Positions 57,204 through 64,000 of a stretch of DNA of 64,000 nt are shown piece by piece. Origin of the DNA: Psychromonas sp. CNPT3 (GTDB lineage Bacteria; Pseudomonadota; Gammaproteobacteria; Enterobacterales; Psychromonadaceae); NCBI RefSeq assembly GCF_000153405.2, contig NC_020802.1, positions 267,883 to 331,882 of the forward strand, given 5' to 3'. Position numbers and translations under genes: made by a program. The notes under the pieces are model-generated. The model saw nothing but the letters and a program-made list of their open reading frames with translations, searched no databases and had not been told where the DNA came from. The first letter of the stretch is position 1. Each line of letters starts with the position of its first letter.

Positions 57204-58648
57204 TCCGAATTACCTTATTAACCTTTCTGATTATTTATTTAAGTGTATATGCCTGGAAAAATTGGTTTATGGCATGTTGCTGGCTTATTTTATTAATGGC
57301 GGTATTTCAGCATCCTGATATGCCTAAAGCGATAGGGGGTATTCCGGGATTAAATCATTGGAATTTTTTATTTATAAATATTGTGTTTTCTTGGCTGATC
57401 AATAGAAAAAAAGAAGGCTTGAACTGGGAGATGCCCAGCAAAATAAACCTATTATTATTTTTTTATGTCTTGCTCATTTTTATTGGTCTAAGTCGTTATT
57501 TATTTGATATGGAAGGCGTTCTTAGACTTGCAACATTTGTACCGATGAAAGTGTTGTCTACTAGCCAAGCTATTAACGAATATTTTATTAATTGTATCAA
57601 ATGGGTGGTCCCTGCTCTGATTATTTTTGATGGATGCCGCACTAAGAAACAATATAGTTTTGCGTTATTAATGACTTGTTTGATGCTGATATTATTAGCT
57701 TTACAGATAATTAAAGCGATGAAGCTCGGCTCATTAACGATGAGTGGTAATGCCCTGCAATATGCTGCGTTAAAAGTTATCCCCTCTAATGTGGGTTACC
57801 ACCGGGTCAATATGTCGATGCTAATGAGTGCTGCTTTTTGGATGATATTTTGTTTAAAAGAATACGTTAAGCCTCGTTATTATTGGCTATTGATAGTACC
57901 TGCCTGTAGTGGCACTTTTATGGCAATGGTGATGACGGGGGGGCGAACCGGTTATGCGAGTTGGGCTGTTTTAGGTTTGTTTTTTGCTGTTTTTAAATGG
58001 CGAAAATATATATTTTTGGTGCCTTTTTTAATATTAGGTGTGATTTTTTATGCGCCATCGGCAGTCGATCGTTTTACCCAAGGGATGCACGCAGAAGACA
58101 CCGACATTTCACAGGTTACGCTTGATTTTGAAGACTCGCAGTTAGATACGCAACGTATTACCTCCGGACGGGTTATCGCTTGGCCGTTAGTATGGCAAAA
58201 AATTGTAGAGGCCCCATATTTTGGATATGGGCGTATCGCCATGAAAAACACAGGGATCACCACCCAGATAATTATTGAGCATGGCATCGGTGAGAGTTTT
58301 CCTCACCCGCATAATGCGTATTTAGAATGGTTATTAGATAACGGTGTGATTGGGGCTATTCCGCTGTTTATTTTTTATCTTTTGATTTTGAAATATGCTT
58401 ATTCTTTATTTCGTGAAAAGGAAAATAAACTTTATATTGTAAGTGGAGGAGTGTGTTTAGCCGCTGTACTCGTCTTTCTTCTGGCGGCCGTTGGTAGTCA
58501 AACTTTTTATCCAAGAGAGGGCTCTGTTGCAATGTGGGTGGTAATAGCGCTAATGCTACGCGTGTATGTTGAGCGCGCAAAAGTGGCGAAAAAGGGCGTC
58601 AGTTTATTAGTTGGGAAAGTCGAAAGTAATTATATTTTTAAGTTTTAA
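57200..58648 (+). CDS. O-antigen ligase/Wzy-like polymerase
   Basis: A 482-residue integral membrane protein with about 11-12 helices and a large periplasmic loop (roughly 300-370). The loop and its border hold GRVIAWPLVWQKIVEAPYFG and FPHPHNAYLEWLLDNGVIG, the Wzy_C/O-antigen-ligase signature with the conserved histidines. In a locus with Wzx and a chain-length protein it is the likely Wzy polymerase. The start at 57200 overlaps the GT4 stop as ATGA and has GGAG 8 nt upstream; a start at 57161 would add a non-conserved 13 residues. Confidence 0.87.
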   Translation: MIRITLLTFLIIYLSVYAWKNWFMACCWLILLMAVFQHPDMPKAIGGIPGLNHWNFLFINIVFSWLINRKKEGLNWEMPSKINLLLFFYVLLIFIGLSRYLFDMEGVLRLATFVPMKVLSTSQAINEYFINCIKWVVPALIIFDGCRTKKQYSFALLMTCLMLILLALQIIKAMKLGSLTMSGNALQYAALKVIPSNVGYHRVNMSMLMSAAFWMIFCLKEYVKPRYYWLLIVPACSGTFMAMVMTGGRTGYASWAVLGLFFAVFKWRKYIFLVPFLILGVIFYAPSAVDRFTQGMHAEDTDISQVTLDFEDSQLDTQRITSGRVIAWPLVWQKIVEAPYFGYGRIAMKNTGITTQIIIEHGIGESFPHPHNAYLEWLLDNGVIGAIPLFIFYLLILKYAYSLFREKENKLYIVSGGVCLAAVLVFLLAAVGSQTFYPREGSVAMWVVIALMLRVYVERAKVAKKGVSLLVGKVESNYIFKF

Positions 58649-58713
58649 AGTACAGTTGCAATGCCAATCATGGATTATTTCTTGTTATGAACTACTATTC
58701 AAAGAATTAAATA

Positions 58714-58746
58714 AAGCAATAAAATCTAATTTACTCTTTATTGCTT
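58714..58746. other. Hairpin between the polymerase and beta-helix genes
   Basis: AAGCAATAAA (58714-58723) pairs perfectly with TTTATTGCTT (58737-58746). No T-run follows on the plus strand. It may limit read-through or stabilise the 3' end. It covers a TTG at 58741 and so argues against that codon as the start of the next gene. Confidence 0.45.
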
Positions 58747-58776
58747 AGTTCGCGAATCAGTGACGAGGTCTGCATT

Positions 58777-60513
58777 ATGTGTCAAGCCAACATCATAAAA
58801 AGCAATAGTATAAAAATACTTAGCATGAAAGCAGTGTTAGGCACTCTGCTTTTATTGTTTATGAATTTCAGTTTTGCTAATACACAAGTTACCTACGCAC
58901 TTGGGATCCCAGATCCTCTTCTCACTTGGACTACGCTTAACTATAAAGGCAAGATTATTCATCCTATTTCAGGTAATTCACCTGCATCTTGGCAGGTTGC
59001 CGTTGGTACTGGTGTGAACGCTTACTACATCGACAACGTGCATAAAAAGGCAACTGACAAAAATAATGAGTTTGGATCTCCGCAACGACCAAGACGTACT
59101 ATCCCCGAAATAACTTATGAGGCAGGCTCTTATGTGGAAATCCATGGAGGGCCTTATACGGGAGGGGGGCAACTTATATTGGGAGCGAATGGCACGCCGG
59201 GCAAACCTGTTTGGATCCGAGGCGTTTCTGCAGATAAAAAAGCATTGATCACAGGTACGACAATTTTAAAAGGTCAATACATCTTCTTAGAAAATCTACG
59301 CTATACCGAACAAAGTAAGACACTACAACTGCGCACTCATAATGGCAGTAGTTTGCACCATGTTGTTATTCGTAACTCTGTTTTTAGTGGCTCTGGACAC
59401 GCCACGGGTAATGGCTCTGCTATCGCTATTTATGGCGGATCGGTGACGCAACGATTTCACGATATTATTATTTATAATAATCAAATCTCTTATTTAGGTA
59501 ATAGTTATAGTGATGTTTCACCAGAATCTGGAAATGCGCCAGAGAATGATAAACACGGAATATTGGTGCGCAGTAATACGGATAGAGTTTGGATCTTAAA
59601 TAATAGCATTCATCACATGGGAGGCGACTCGGTACAGGTGGGGGTTGCATCGATTAAAGACAGTGACAGGGTTAAAAACACGTTTATTGGTGGGAATGAT
59701 TTTTATGATAATTTAGAAAATGCAGTGGATGTGAAAGAGGCTGACGATACGATCGTGAGTACTAATAAAATGCGCAATTGGATCCAACATAAAGATAACA
59801 GCTCAACAGGGGTTGCGGTGGTTATCCATAATGCGGCTAAAAACACTTGGCTGATTAATAATCGTATAAAAAATGCCAGTATTGGGATAACGGTGACGGG
59901 GGGCTCTTTAGATACGTGGATTGTTGGTAACATTATTGAAAAAATACAGCACTCCTCTTGGGATAAAAGTTGGAACGCACAGAGCCTCTACTCGACAGGC
60001 GCGGGCATTCATTTTCGAGGTGGGTCATCCGGTGGCGCCGTCAATAATACGATTGTAAATACGGATAAAGGCATTGAAATGACAACGGGCTCATACACTA
60101 TTATTAACAATATAGTGGCGTTACGACGTGAAAAAGAGGCTTATGATCTGCAGGTTGAATCGACTAAATCTAATAATATGATCAGTAATAATATTATCTA
60201 TGCGCCTCATTATGATGTCAATTTCAAAAATATAGACTGTCAATATTGTTTATATTCACCTCCGAATTTTATTGGTGCGCAGTATGTGTTGGGTAATGTA
60301 AGCGTTAGTGTGGCAGCGGGCGCTCCGATACAATTTCTTCAAGACAAATTTTATAGCCAATATGGCCAACATCTAAATAAAGATATTGCATTGAATCAAC
60401 GTGTATTAGGAGGGATAGATATCGGGGCTTATGAAAATACATCTTCGACCCAAGATGGCTCTCATGTTGCACTCCCTAATGCACCGGTAATAGCAAATAT
60501 TGATATCGAATAA
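58777..60513 (+). CDS. Secreted right-handed parallel beta-helix protein
   Basis: A 578-residue protein. Residues 1-35 include a hydrophobic core (MKAVLGTLLLLFMNFSFA) ending in a signal-peptidase site near FANTQ. The rest has the repeat pattern of parallel beta-helices (IIIYNNQIS, VWILNNSIHH, TWLINNRIKNAS, TWIVGNIIEKI), about 10-12 coils, as in pectate-lyase, NosD and polysaccharide-lyase families. I start at the ATG at 58777, preceded by GAGG 8 nt upstream. It may cleave or bind the EPS outside the inner membrane. No PEP-CTERM tail is present (it ends NIDIE). Catalytic residues cannot be assigned. Confidence 0.83.
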   Translation: MCQANIIKSNSIKILSMKAVLGTLLLLFMNFSFANTQVTYALGIPDPLLTWTTLNYKGKIIHPISGNSPASWQVAVGTGVNAYYIDNVHKKATDKNNEFGSPQRPRRTIPEITYEAGSYVEIHGGPYTGGGQLILGANGTPGKPVWIRGVSADKKALITGTTILKGQYIFLENLRYTEQSKTLQLRTHNGSSLHHVVIRNSVFSGSGHATGNGSAIAIYGGSVTQRFHDIIIYNNQISYLGNSYSDVSPESGNAPENDKHGILVRSNTDRVWILNNSIHHMGGDSVQVGVASIKDSDRVKNTFIGGNDFYDNLENAVDVKEADDTIVSTNKMRNWIQHKDNSSTGVAVVIHNAAKNTWLINNRIKNASIGITVTGGSLDTWIVGNIIEKIQHSSWDKSWNAQSLYSTGAGIHFRGGSSGGAVNNTIVNTDKGIEMTTGSYTIINNIVALRREKEAYDLQVESTKSNNMISNNIIYAPHYDVNFKNIDCQYCLYSPPNFIGAQYVLGNVSVSVAAGAPIQFLQDKFYSQYGQHLNKDIALNQRVLGGIDIGAYENTSSTQDGSHVALPNAPVIANIDIE

Positions 60514-60809
60514 TCGTGATCGTTAACAACGTGTGTAAAGGATATAACGTATTTACACGCATGATTTTAGAGGGGCTATTTTTAGCCCATGCTTGATTAA
60601 AATGAGTAATAGTAATGTGCGTAATGCACTTTATGTTGTGAGGTTATTGTACTTATTTTCTTGTTTATTTTATCAATAGAGGAGAAATTGAGCATCGTCT
60701 TTGAGCATGGCATTTTCGTACTCTAAGTATGTAAAACCGCATGGATTGCCGTTTTTAACTGCTATCTCTGCTTTAAAATGCTTTTCTGCATGATGTAAGG
60801 GAGTTACAT
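60514..60809. other. 296-bp gap between the beta-helix and FN3 genes
   Basis: It contains a small hairpin GGGCTA-TTTT-TAGCCC (60573-60588) without a T-run, and A+T-rich sequence. No gene or operator is recognised. The following gene has a strong ribosome binding site (AAGGGAG at 60797-60803). A promoter here is likely, but I could not fix its elements. Confidence 0.4.
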
Positions 60810-62240
60810 ATGCCTAAAATACTTTCATCGGTACACTTTGTACCTTTATTTATATTGTTTCTTTTTCTATTCATGGCCTATCAGTCATGGCAGGAATATA
60901 AAATATATCAGTTAAATCAACTGGCATATACTCTGCATACTAGTGCGGGTGAAATGTATTTACGTCGGATCTCTTGGGTAGATTATGCCTCGAATGAAGA
61001 CGGCTATGTTGTTGAGCGTAAAATAGAGGGCAGTTATCGCTTACTTGCCACATTGGAACAAAATGCAATCTCTTATCTTGATGGCACGGCAAGTGATGAC
61101 GATCTCCTTTGTTATCGTGTGGGGGCCTTTAATCAAGCGGGCACTGTTTATTCTGATGAGTTTTGTATTGATAATACAGACGAAGCGTCGGGTGTCATCG
61201 ATGAAACCGATGAGGGGGACGTCTCTATTGTGGCTGAATTTATAGCCCCTAAAAGCCAGATAGACATCGCGGGAAGAGAGATTTACACGATAAAAAGTGC
61301 CTCTGTGATAAACCCTGAATTTAGTACGGCAGAGATAGAGAATGTGGATTTTTCAATCGCTACTGGCAATTTATCTTACCGCGACTCAAATTCGTTTGTT
61401 TTTTTAGAGCAAGGCGAGGAACTTGAAAATGGGTATGTGTCGATGCCTTTTAATGTAGAAAATAAATTTTCATTTACCTTAAAGGGTAACGATCAAGAAC
61501 AAACTGCCATCTTGTATTTATCGGCTGGAACGTGGGGAACGATGGGGGGGAGCTTAAAAATCCGGGCGGGAGAAAGCATAGAAATACTAACTTTACCGTC
61601 TTCTCATACTTGGCATAATATAAAAGTAGAGTTTAAATTTAAAAATACGACGCAAATAGAGATAACACCAACGGAAAATTATTCAAGTTACAGTGCGGTG
61701 CAATTTGCAGCTATTATTTTAAATAATGCCAGCCGCCGTAGTGAAGCACATCTACTACAAGTAGATATCGAAAAAGATAGCGTCATAGATGTTAGTACGG
61801 TTGCATTCATTAGTTCAACGGGGATCATTAACAATAACAGTGATCATCCGATAAAAGGTCTTAGTGTGAACTATGAGGGGACCACTAAATATAGATCTAA
61901 AGGCGCATCTTTTATGCAGGATGGGCAACTTGTTGCCAGTGGGCAAACCTCAATGGCATGGCAGGAAGATAATGCGGTAAATTTAACGTTAAATAACATC
62001 TCTGATGATGTAAATGTGGCCTCTGTCTACTTTAAGGCGGGAGTGTGGAGCCATGAATCTGCAAGTATTGACCTTCTCATAAATGGTATTTCTTTTCCTA
62101 TTGAACTGGCGGGTGGCTTCAAATGGTTCTATTTTAAAGTAGACATAGAATTTGAAGGCGAGTTAGATTTGCAGCTGCGTCCTATCGGTAAATTTGCAGG
62201 ATACAGTCAGCTCTACTTCACGGGTCTAATATGGCAATGA
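60810..62240 (+). CDS. Exported FN3 protein with a duplicated beta-sandwich module
   Basis: A 476-residue protein with an N-terminal hydrophobic anchor (FVPLFILFLFLFMAYQSW) that could be a signal anchor. Residues ~50-120 form a fibronectin type III-like domain (ISWVDYASNEDGYVVER, LLCYRVGAFNQAGTVYSDEF). Two further modules are similar to each other: one holds LYLSAGTWGTMGGSLKIRAG and YSSYSAVQFAAIIL, the other VYFKAGVWSHESASIDLLING and FAGYSQLYFTGLIW. The family is unknown to me. It would be periplasmic or surface-exposed and may bind the polysaccharide. No PEP-CTERM tail. Terminator follows. Confidence 0.8.
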   Translation: MPKILSSVHFVPLFILFLFLFMAYQSWQEYKIYQLNQLAYTLHTSAGEMYLRRISWVDYASNEDGYVVERKIEGSYRLLATLEQNAISYLDGTASDDDLLCYRVGAFNQAGTVYSDEFCIDNTDEASGVIDETDEGDVSIVAEFIAPKSQIDIAGREIYTIKSASVINPEFSTAEIENVDFSIATGNLSYRDSNSFVFLEQGEELENGYVSMPFNVENKFSFTLKGNDQEQTAILYLSAGTWGTMGGSLKIRAGESIEILTLPSSHTWHNIKVEFKFKNTTQIEITPTENYSSYSAVQFAAIILNNASRRSEAHLLQVDIEKDSVIDVSTVAFISSTGIINNNSDHPIKGLSVNYEGTTKYRSKGASFMQDGQLVASGQTSMAWQEDNAVNLTLNNISDDVNVASVYFKAGVWSHESASIDLLINGISFPIELAGGFKWFYFKVDIEFEGELDLQLRPIGKFAGYSQLYFTGLIWQ

Positions 62241-62276
62241 CCTTATTTAAATCATAAATATCTTGTTTTACAAAAA

Positions 62277-62318
62277 TATAAAAGAAGGCGTTAACGGCGT
62301 CCTTCTTTTATATTTTTT
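62277..62318 (+). terminator. Terminator before wcaJ
   Basis: TATAAAAGAAGG (62277-62288) and CCTTCTTTTATA (62301-62312) form a perfect 12-bp stem, with a 12-nt loop and then T6. It ends 20 bp before wcaJ, so the wcaJ transcript must start in or before this structure or arise by read-through. Confidence 0.88.
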
Positions 62319-62330
62319 ATTGCGCTGGGA

Positions 62331-62338
62331 GGCGGTAG
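62331..62338 (+). promoter_or_regulatory. ops-like octamer GGCGGTAG at the wcaJ start
   Basis: GGCGGTAG, the core of the ops/JUMPstart element bound by RfaH, sits directly before the wcaJ ATG and overlaps its GGGAGG ribosome binding site. The same octamer occurs by chance in glnL (15764-15771, antisense), so the match alone is weak evidence. Location at an EPS gene, after a terminator, is the reason to note it. Confidence 0.35.
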
Positions 62339-63736
62339 ATGCAATCAAAAGTTTTTAATTTACATTCTAATACTTATTCTTTTATTTATCGTTTAATTGA
62401 TTTGAGCATTTTATTTGCAACGTTACCCATCGTACGTTATTTTTCTGATTCATTTGTTGAGTATGAGCCTCTTGTAGGCTCATTGGCATTGGCTGTTATT
62501 TTCTTATATATAGCAGAATCATTTGGTTTGTATCGGGCTTGGAGGGTAGGCCACCTTTCTGAAATGGTGCTTAGTGTTTGGGCTTGTTTTGCGCTATCTT
62601 TTTTATTGTTTTTTATTTTGTCTTGTTTTATTACTAAATTCCCGCATTTTTCATGGGATATTGTTTTTTATTGTTTTTCAATCAGCTTATTACTGAGTTT
62701 TACCTGGCGACTCATGCAGGACTTATTTTTAAAAATATCTTATAAAGCAGGTTTGAATATTAAGCGTATTGCCATTATTGGCGCGACGGCATCATGCAAA
62801 CATTTATTATCGGAAATTAATCGACGTAATGAGCTGGGTTATCGAGTTCACGGTGTTTTTGATGATCGCTGCCCTGCGCGCATTATGAATAAGTGGGACG
62901 TGCAAGTGCAAGGGAAAATAGATGATGCGATTGAACTCGCCTATAGCGGTAAAATCGATATTTTATTTATAGCGCTCCCGCTTAAAGCGGAAAGGCGTAT
63001 TGGAGAGATATTGTTACGCTTAGGGGATACACAAGTAGACGTGCATTACATGCCTAATATTTTGATCTCTACATTAGTGCGCTCACGTTGTGTGAATGTG
63101 GGTGAAATTGATACCTTGAGTGTTTTTGAATCCCCTTATTTAGGCGCTAAAGAATGGATAAAACGCAGTGAAGATATTATTCTAAGCTTACTTATATTGA
63201 CGATTATTGCAGTGCCTTTGCTCGTTATTTCTATTGCCATTAAATTAACATCAGCGGGGCCTATTTTATTTAAACAACGTCGTTATGGATTAAAAGGGGA
63301 GGAAATATTAGTTTGGAAGTTTAGATCTATGTATGTTTTAGAAGATAATGAAAAGGTGACTCAGGCAAGTCGAAATGATCCCCGTGTTACGCCCTTAGGG
63401 CGTTTTTTAAGACGCACGTCTTTGGATGAATTCCCACAATTTTTTAATGTTTTGTTTGGTAGCATGTCGATAGTTGGGCCTCGCCCGCATGCGGTTGCGC
63501 ATAATGAAGCGTACCGACTGCGCGTACGCTATTACATGTTGCGCCATAAAGTAAAACCGGGGATAACAGGCCTTGCTCAAATTAATGGCTGGCGTGGGGA
63601 GACGGATACCTTAGACAAAATGGAAAACAGGGTAAAATGTGATTTACAATATATTAAAAATTGGTCAGTTTGGTTAGATATTAAAATTATATATTTAACC
63701 GTATTACGAGGATTTACGGATAAAGACGCTTATTAA
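62339..63736 (+). CDS. wcaJ: Undecaprenyl-phosphate sugar phosphotransferase (WcaJ family)
   Basis: A 465-residue polyisoprenyl-phosphate hexose-1-phosphate transferase. Four N-terminal helices are followed by a CoA-binding-like domain (about 140-240, IAIIGATASCKHLL). A fifth helix lies near 278-300. The catalytic bacterial sugar transferase domain follows with WKFRSMYV, RTSLDEFPQFFNVLFGSMSI, GPRPHAVAHNEAYR and KPGITGLAQINGWRGETDTL. It closely follows E. coli WcaJ at the C-terminus. It would start EPS synthesis by transferring glucose-1-P (or a similar sugar) to undecaprenyl phosphate. The start has GGGAGG upstream. Confidence 0.95.
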   Translation: MQSKVFNLHSNTYSFIYRLIDLSILFATLPIVRYFSDSFVEYEPLVGSLALAVIFLYIAESFGLYRAWRVGHLSEMVLSVWACFALSFLLFFILSCFITKFPHFSWDIVFYCFSISLLLSFTWRLMQDLFLKISYKAGLNIKRIAIIGATASCKHLLSEINRRNELGYRVHGVFDDRCPARIMNKWDVQVQGKIDDAIELAYSGKIDILFIALPLKAERRIGEILLRLGDTQVDVHYMPNILISTLVRSRCVNVGEIDTLSVFESPYLGAKEWIKRSEDIILSLLILTIIAVPLLVISIAIKLTSAGPILFKQRRYGLKGEEILVWKFRSMYVLEDNEKVTQASRNDPRVTPLGRFLRRTSLDEFPQFFNVLFGSMSIVGPRPHAVAHNEAYRLRVRYYMLRHKVKPGITGLAQINGWRGETDTLDKMENRVKCDLQYIKNWSVWLDIKIIYLTVLRGFTDKDAY

Positions 63737-63777
63737 AAGTACCTTATATCCATATCATCTAAATATGCATTATCAGA

Positions 63778-63803
63778 TCCTTGCTTGAATAGCAGAGCAA
63801 GGA
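63778..63803 (+). other. Hairpin overlapping a possible ribosome binding site
   Basis: TCCTTGCT (63778-63785) pairs perfectly with AGCAAGGA (63796-63803) around a 10-nt loop. The right arm covers AAGGAG (63799-63804), which precedes a 46-codon frame at 63813. It could hide that site or simply end the wcaJ message; no T-run follows. Confidence 0.4.
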
Positions 63804-63812
63804 GTCATACTC

Positions 63813-63953
63813 ATGGTATTCATCTTTGTTGTGGGTATCTGTTGTTATCAAATCGTAATGAAGAATAACTCTGTTGCATTTATGCCGAGAAGCGAAGTCC
63901 TACTTGGCTTGATGATTTTATATTATAGCGCATCATGGGTATCGCCACAGTAA
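63813..63953 (+). CDS. Possible small hydrophobic protein (46 aa)
   Basis: An ATG at 63813, 8 nt after AAGGAG, opens a 46-codon frame ending at TAA 63951-63953. The product is hydrophobic (MVFIFVVGICCYQIVMK, VLLGLMILYYSA) and could be a single- or two-span membrane peptide. I know of no family. It might instead be the N-terminal part of a broken longer gene, because another frame opens at 63935 and continues past the window end. Evidence is the ribosome binding site only. Confidence 0.3.
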   Translation: MVFIFVVGICCYQIVMKNNSVAFMPRSEVLLGLMILYYSASWVSPQ

Positions 63954-64000
63954 AAGTGCTCTCTTTAGGCGCTATTGCTGTAAGTGTTTTTTATCGAAGG
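63935..64000 (+). CDS. Possible gene start cut by the right window edge
   Basis: An ATG at 63935 opens a frame (MGIATVKVLSLGAIAVSVFY) that stays open to position 64000. The start resembles a signal peptide or first membrane helix. It overlaps the 46-codon frame by 19 bp and has no clear ribosome binding site. Only 22 codons are visible, so no function can be proposed. Confidence 0.25.
   Translation, partial: MGIATVKVLSLGAIAVSVFYRR

Noticed and set aside
58741-58776. Earlier TTG start for the beta-helix gene
   Set aside because: The codon falls in the right arm of a hairpin, while the ATG at 58777 has GAGG 8 nt upstream.
60810-62240. PEP-CTERM tail on the FN3 and beta-helix proteins
   Set aside because: Neither C-terminus has the Pro-Glu-Pro motif, hydrophobic helix and basic end; they terminate in FTGLIWQ and NIDIE.
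1-64000. tRNA, rRNA, CRISPR arrays, insertion sequences, phage genes
   Set aside because: None recognised on reading the intergenic regions of either strand; a short or divergent RNA gene could still be missed by eye.

Overview
The window comes from a low-GC (roughly 39-40% by eye) marine gammaproteobacterium. Gene content and protein sequences fit Psychromonas or a close relative: an hcp-hcr pair, fruBKA with a Cra-type repressor, glnA-ntrBC, typA, rph-pyrE, and a large exosortase A exopolysaccharide (EPS) locus. The genus is an inference from recalled protein similarity; no marker RNA gene lies in the window. I saw no tRNA, rRNA, CRISPR array, insertion sequence or phage gene.

Positions 1-28,400 are housekeeping and central metabolism. 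In order: the end of a DUF2868 protein and its DUF3482 GTPase partner; the fructose regulon (cra divergent from fruBKA, with two Cra operators between them); hcp-hcr; recG; putP; the nitrogen control block read leftward (glnA with its own sigma-54/NtrC promoter, then a DUF4124 protein, glnL and glnG); typA behind an attenuator-like hairpin; ompA; yihY-dtd-ptrA; and rph-pyrE. Most units end in clear intrinsic terminators.

Positions 28,400-63,736 form one extracellular polysaccharide locus of the exosortase A/PEP-CTERM type. The leftward block holds a deacetylase-like protein, prsT, prsR, an outer-membrane barrel, a BY-kinase-like ATPase, a chain-length protein, an export lipoprotein, prsK, wecC and wecB. 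After a rightward GNAT-family gene come leftward heparinase and xrtA (exosortase with an EpsI-type tail). The rightward block runs deacetylase, glycosyltransferase-methyltransferase fusion, GT4, GT26 (WecG-like), sulfotransferase, Wzx-like flippase, a deacetylase-like unknown, GT4, a Wzy/ligase-like protein, a secreted beta-helix protein, an FN3 protein with a duplicated module, and wcaJ.

Read together, the locus looks like a Wzx/Wzy-type pathway. WcaJ would load the first sugar on undecaprenyl phosphate. WecB and WecC would supply UDP-ManNAc and UDP-ManNAcA, and the GT4 and GT26 enzymes would extend the repeat unit. The sulfotransferase and methyltransferase would decorate it. Wzx, the polymerase, the chain-length protein and the export lipoprotein would carry it out, and PrsK/PrsR would provide sigma-54-type control. 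I found no PEP-CTERM substrate in the window. The main oddities are the ATPase without the Walker A lysine, the glycosyltransferase-methyltransferase fusion, a sulfotransferase inside the locus, and the unrecognised modules of the two proteins starting at 54,731 and 60,810.
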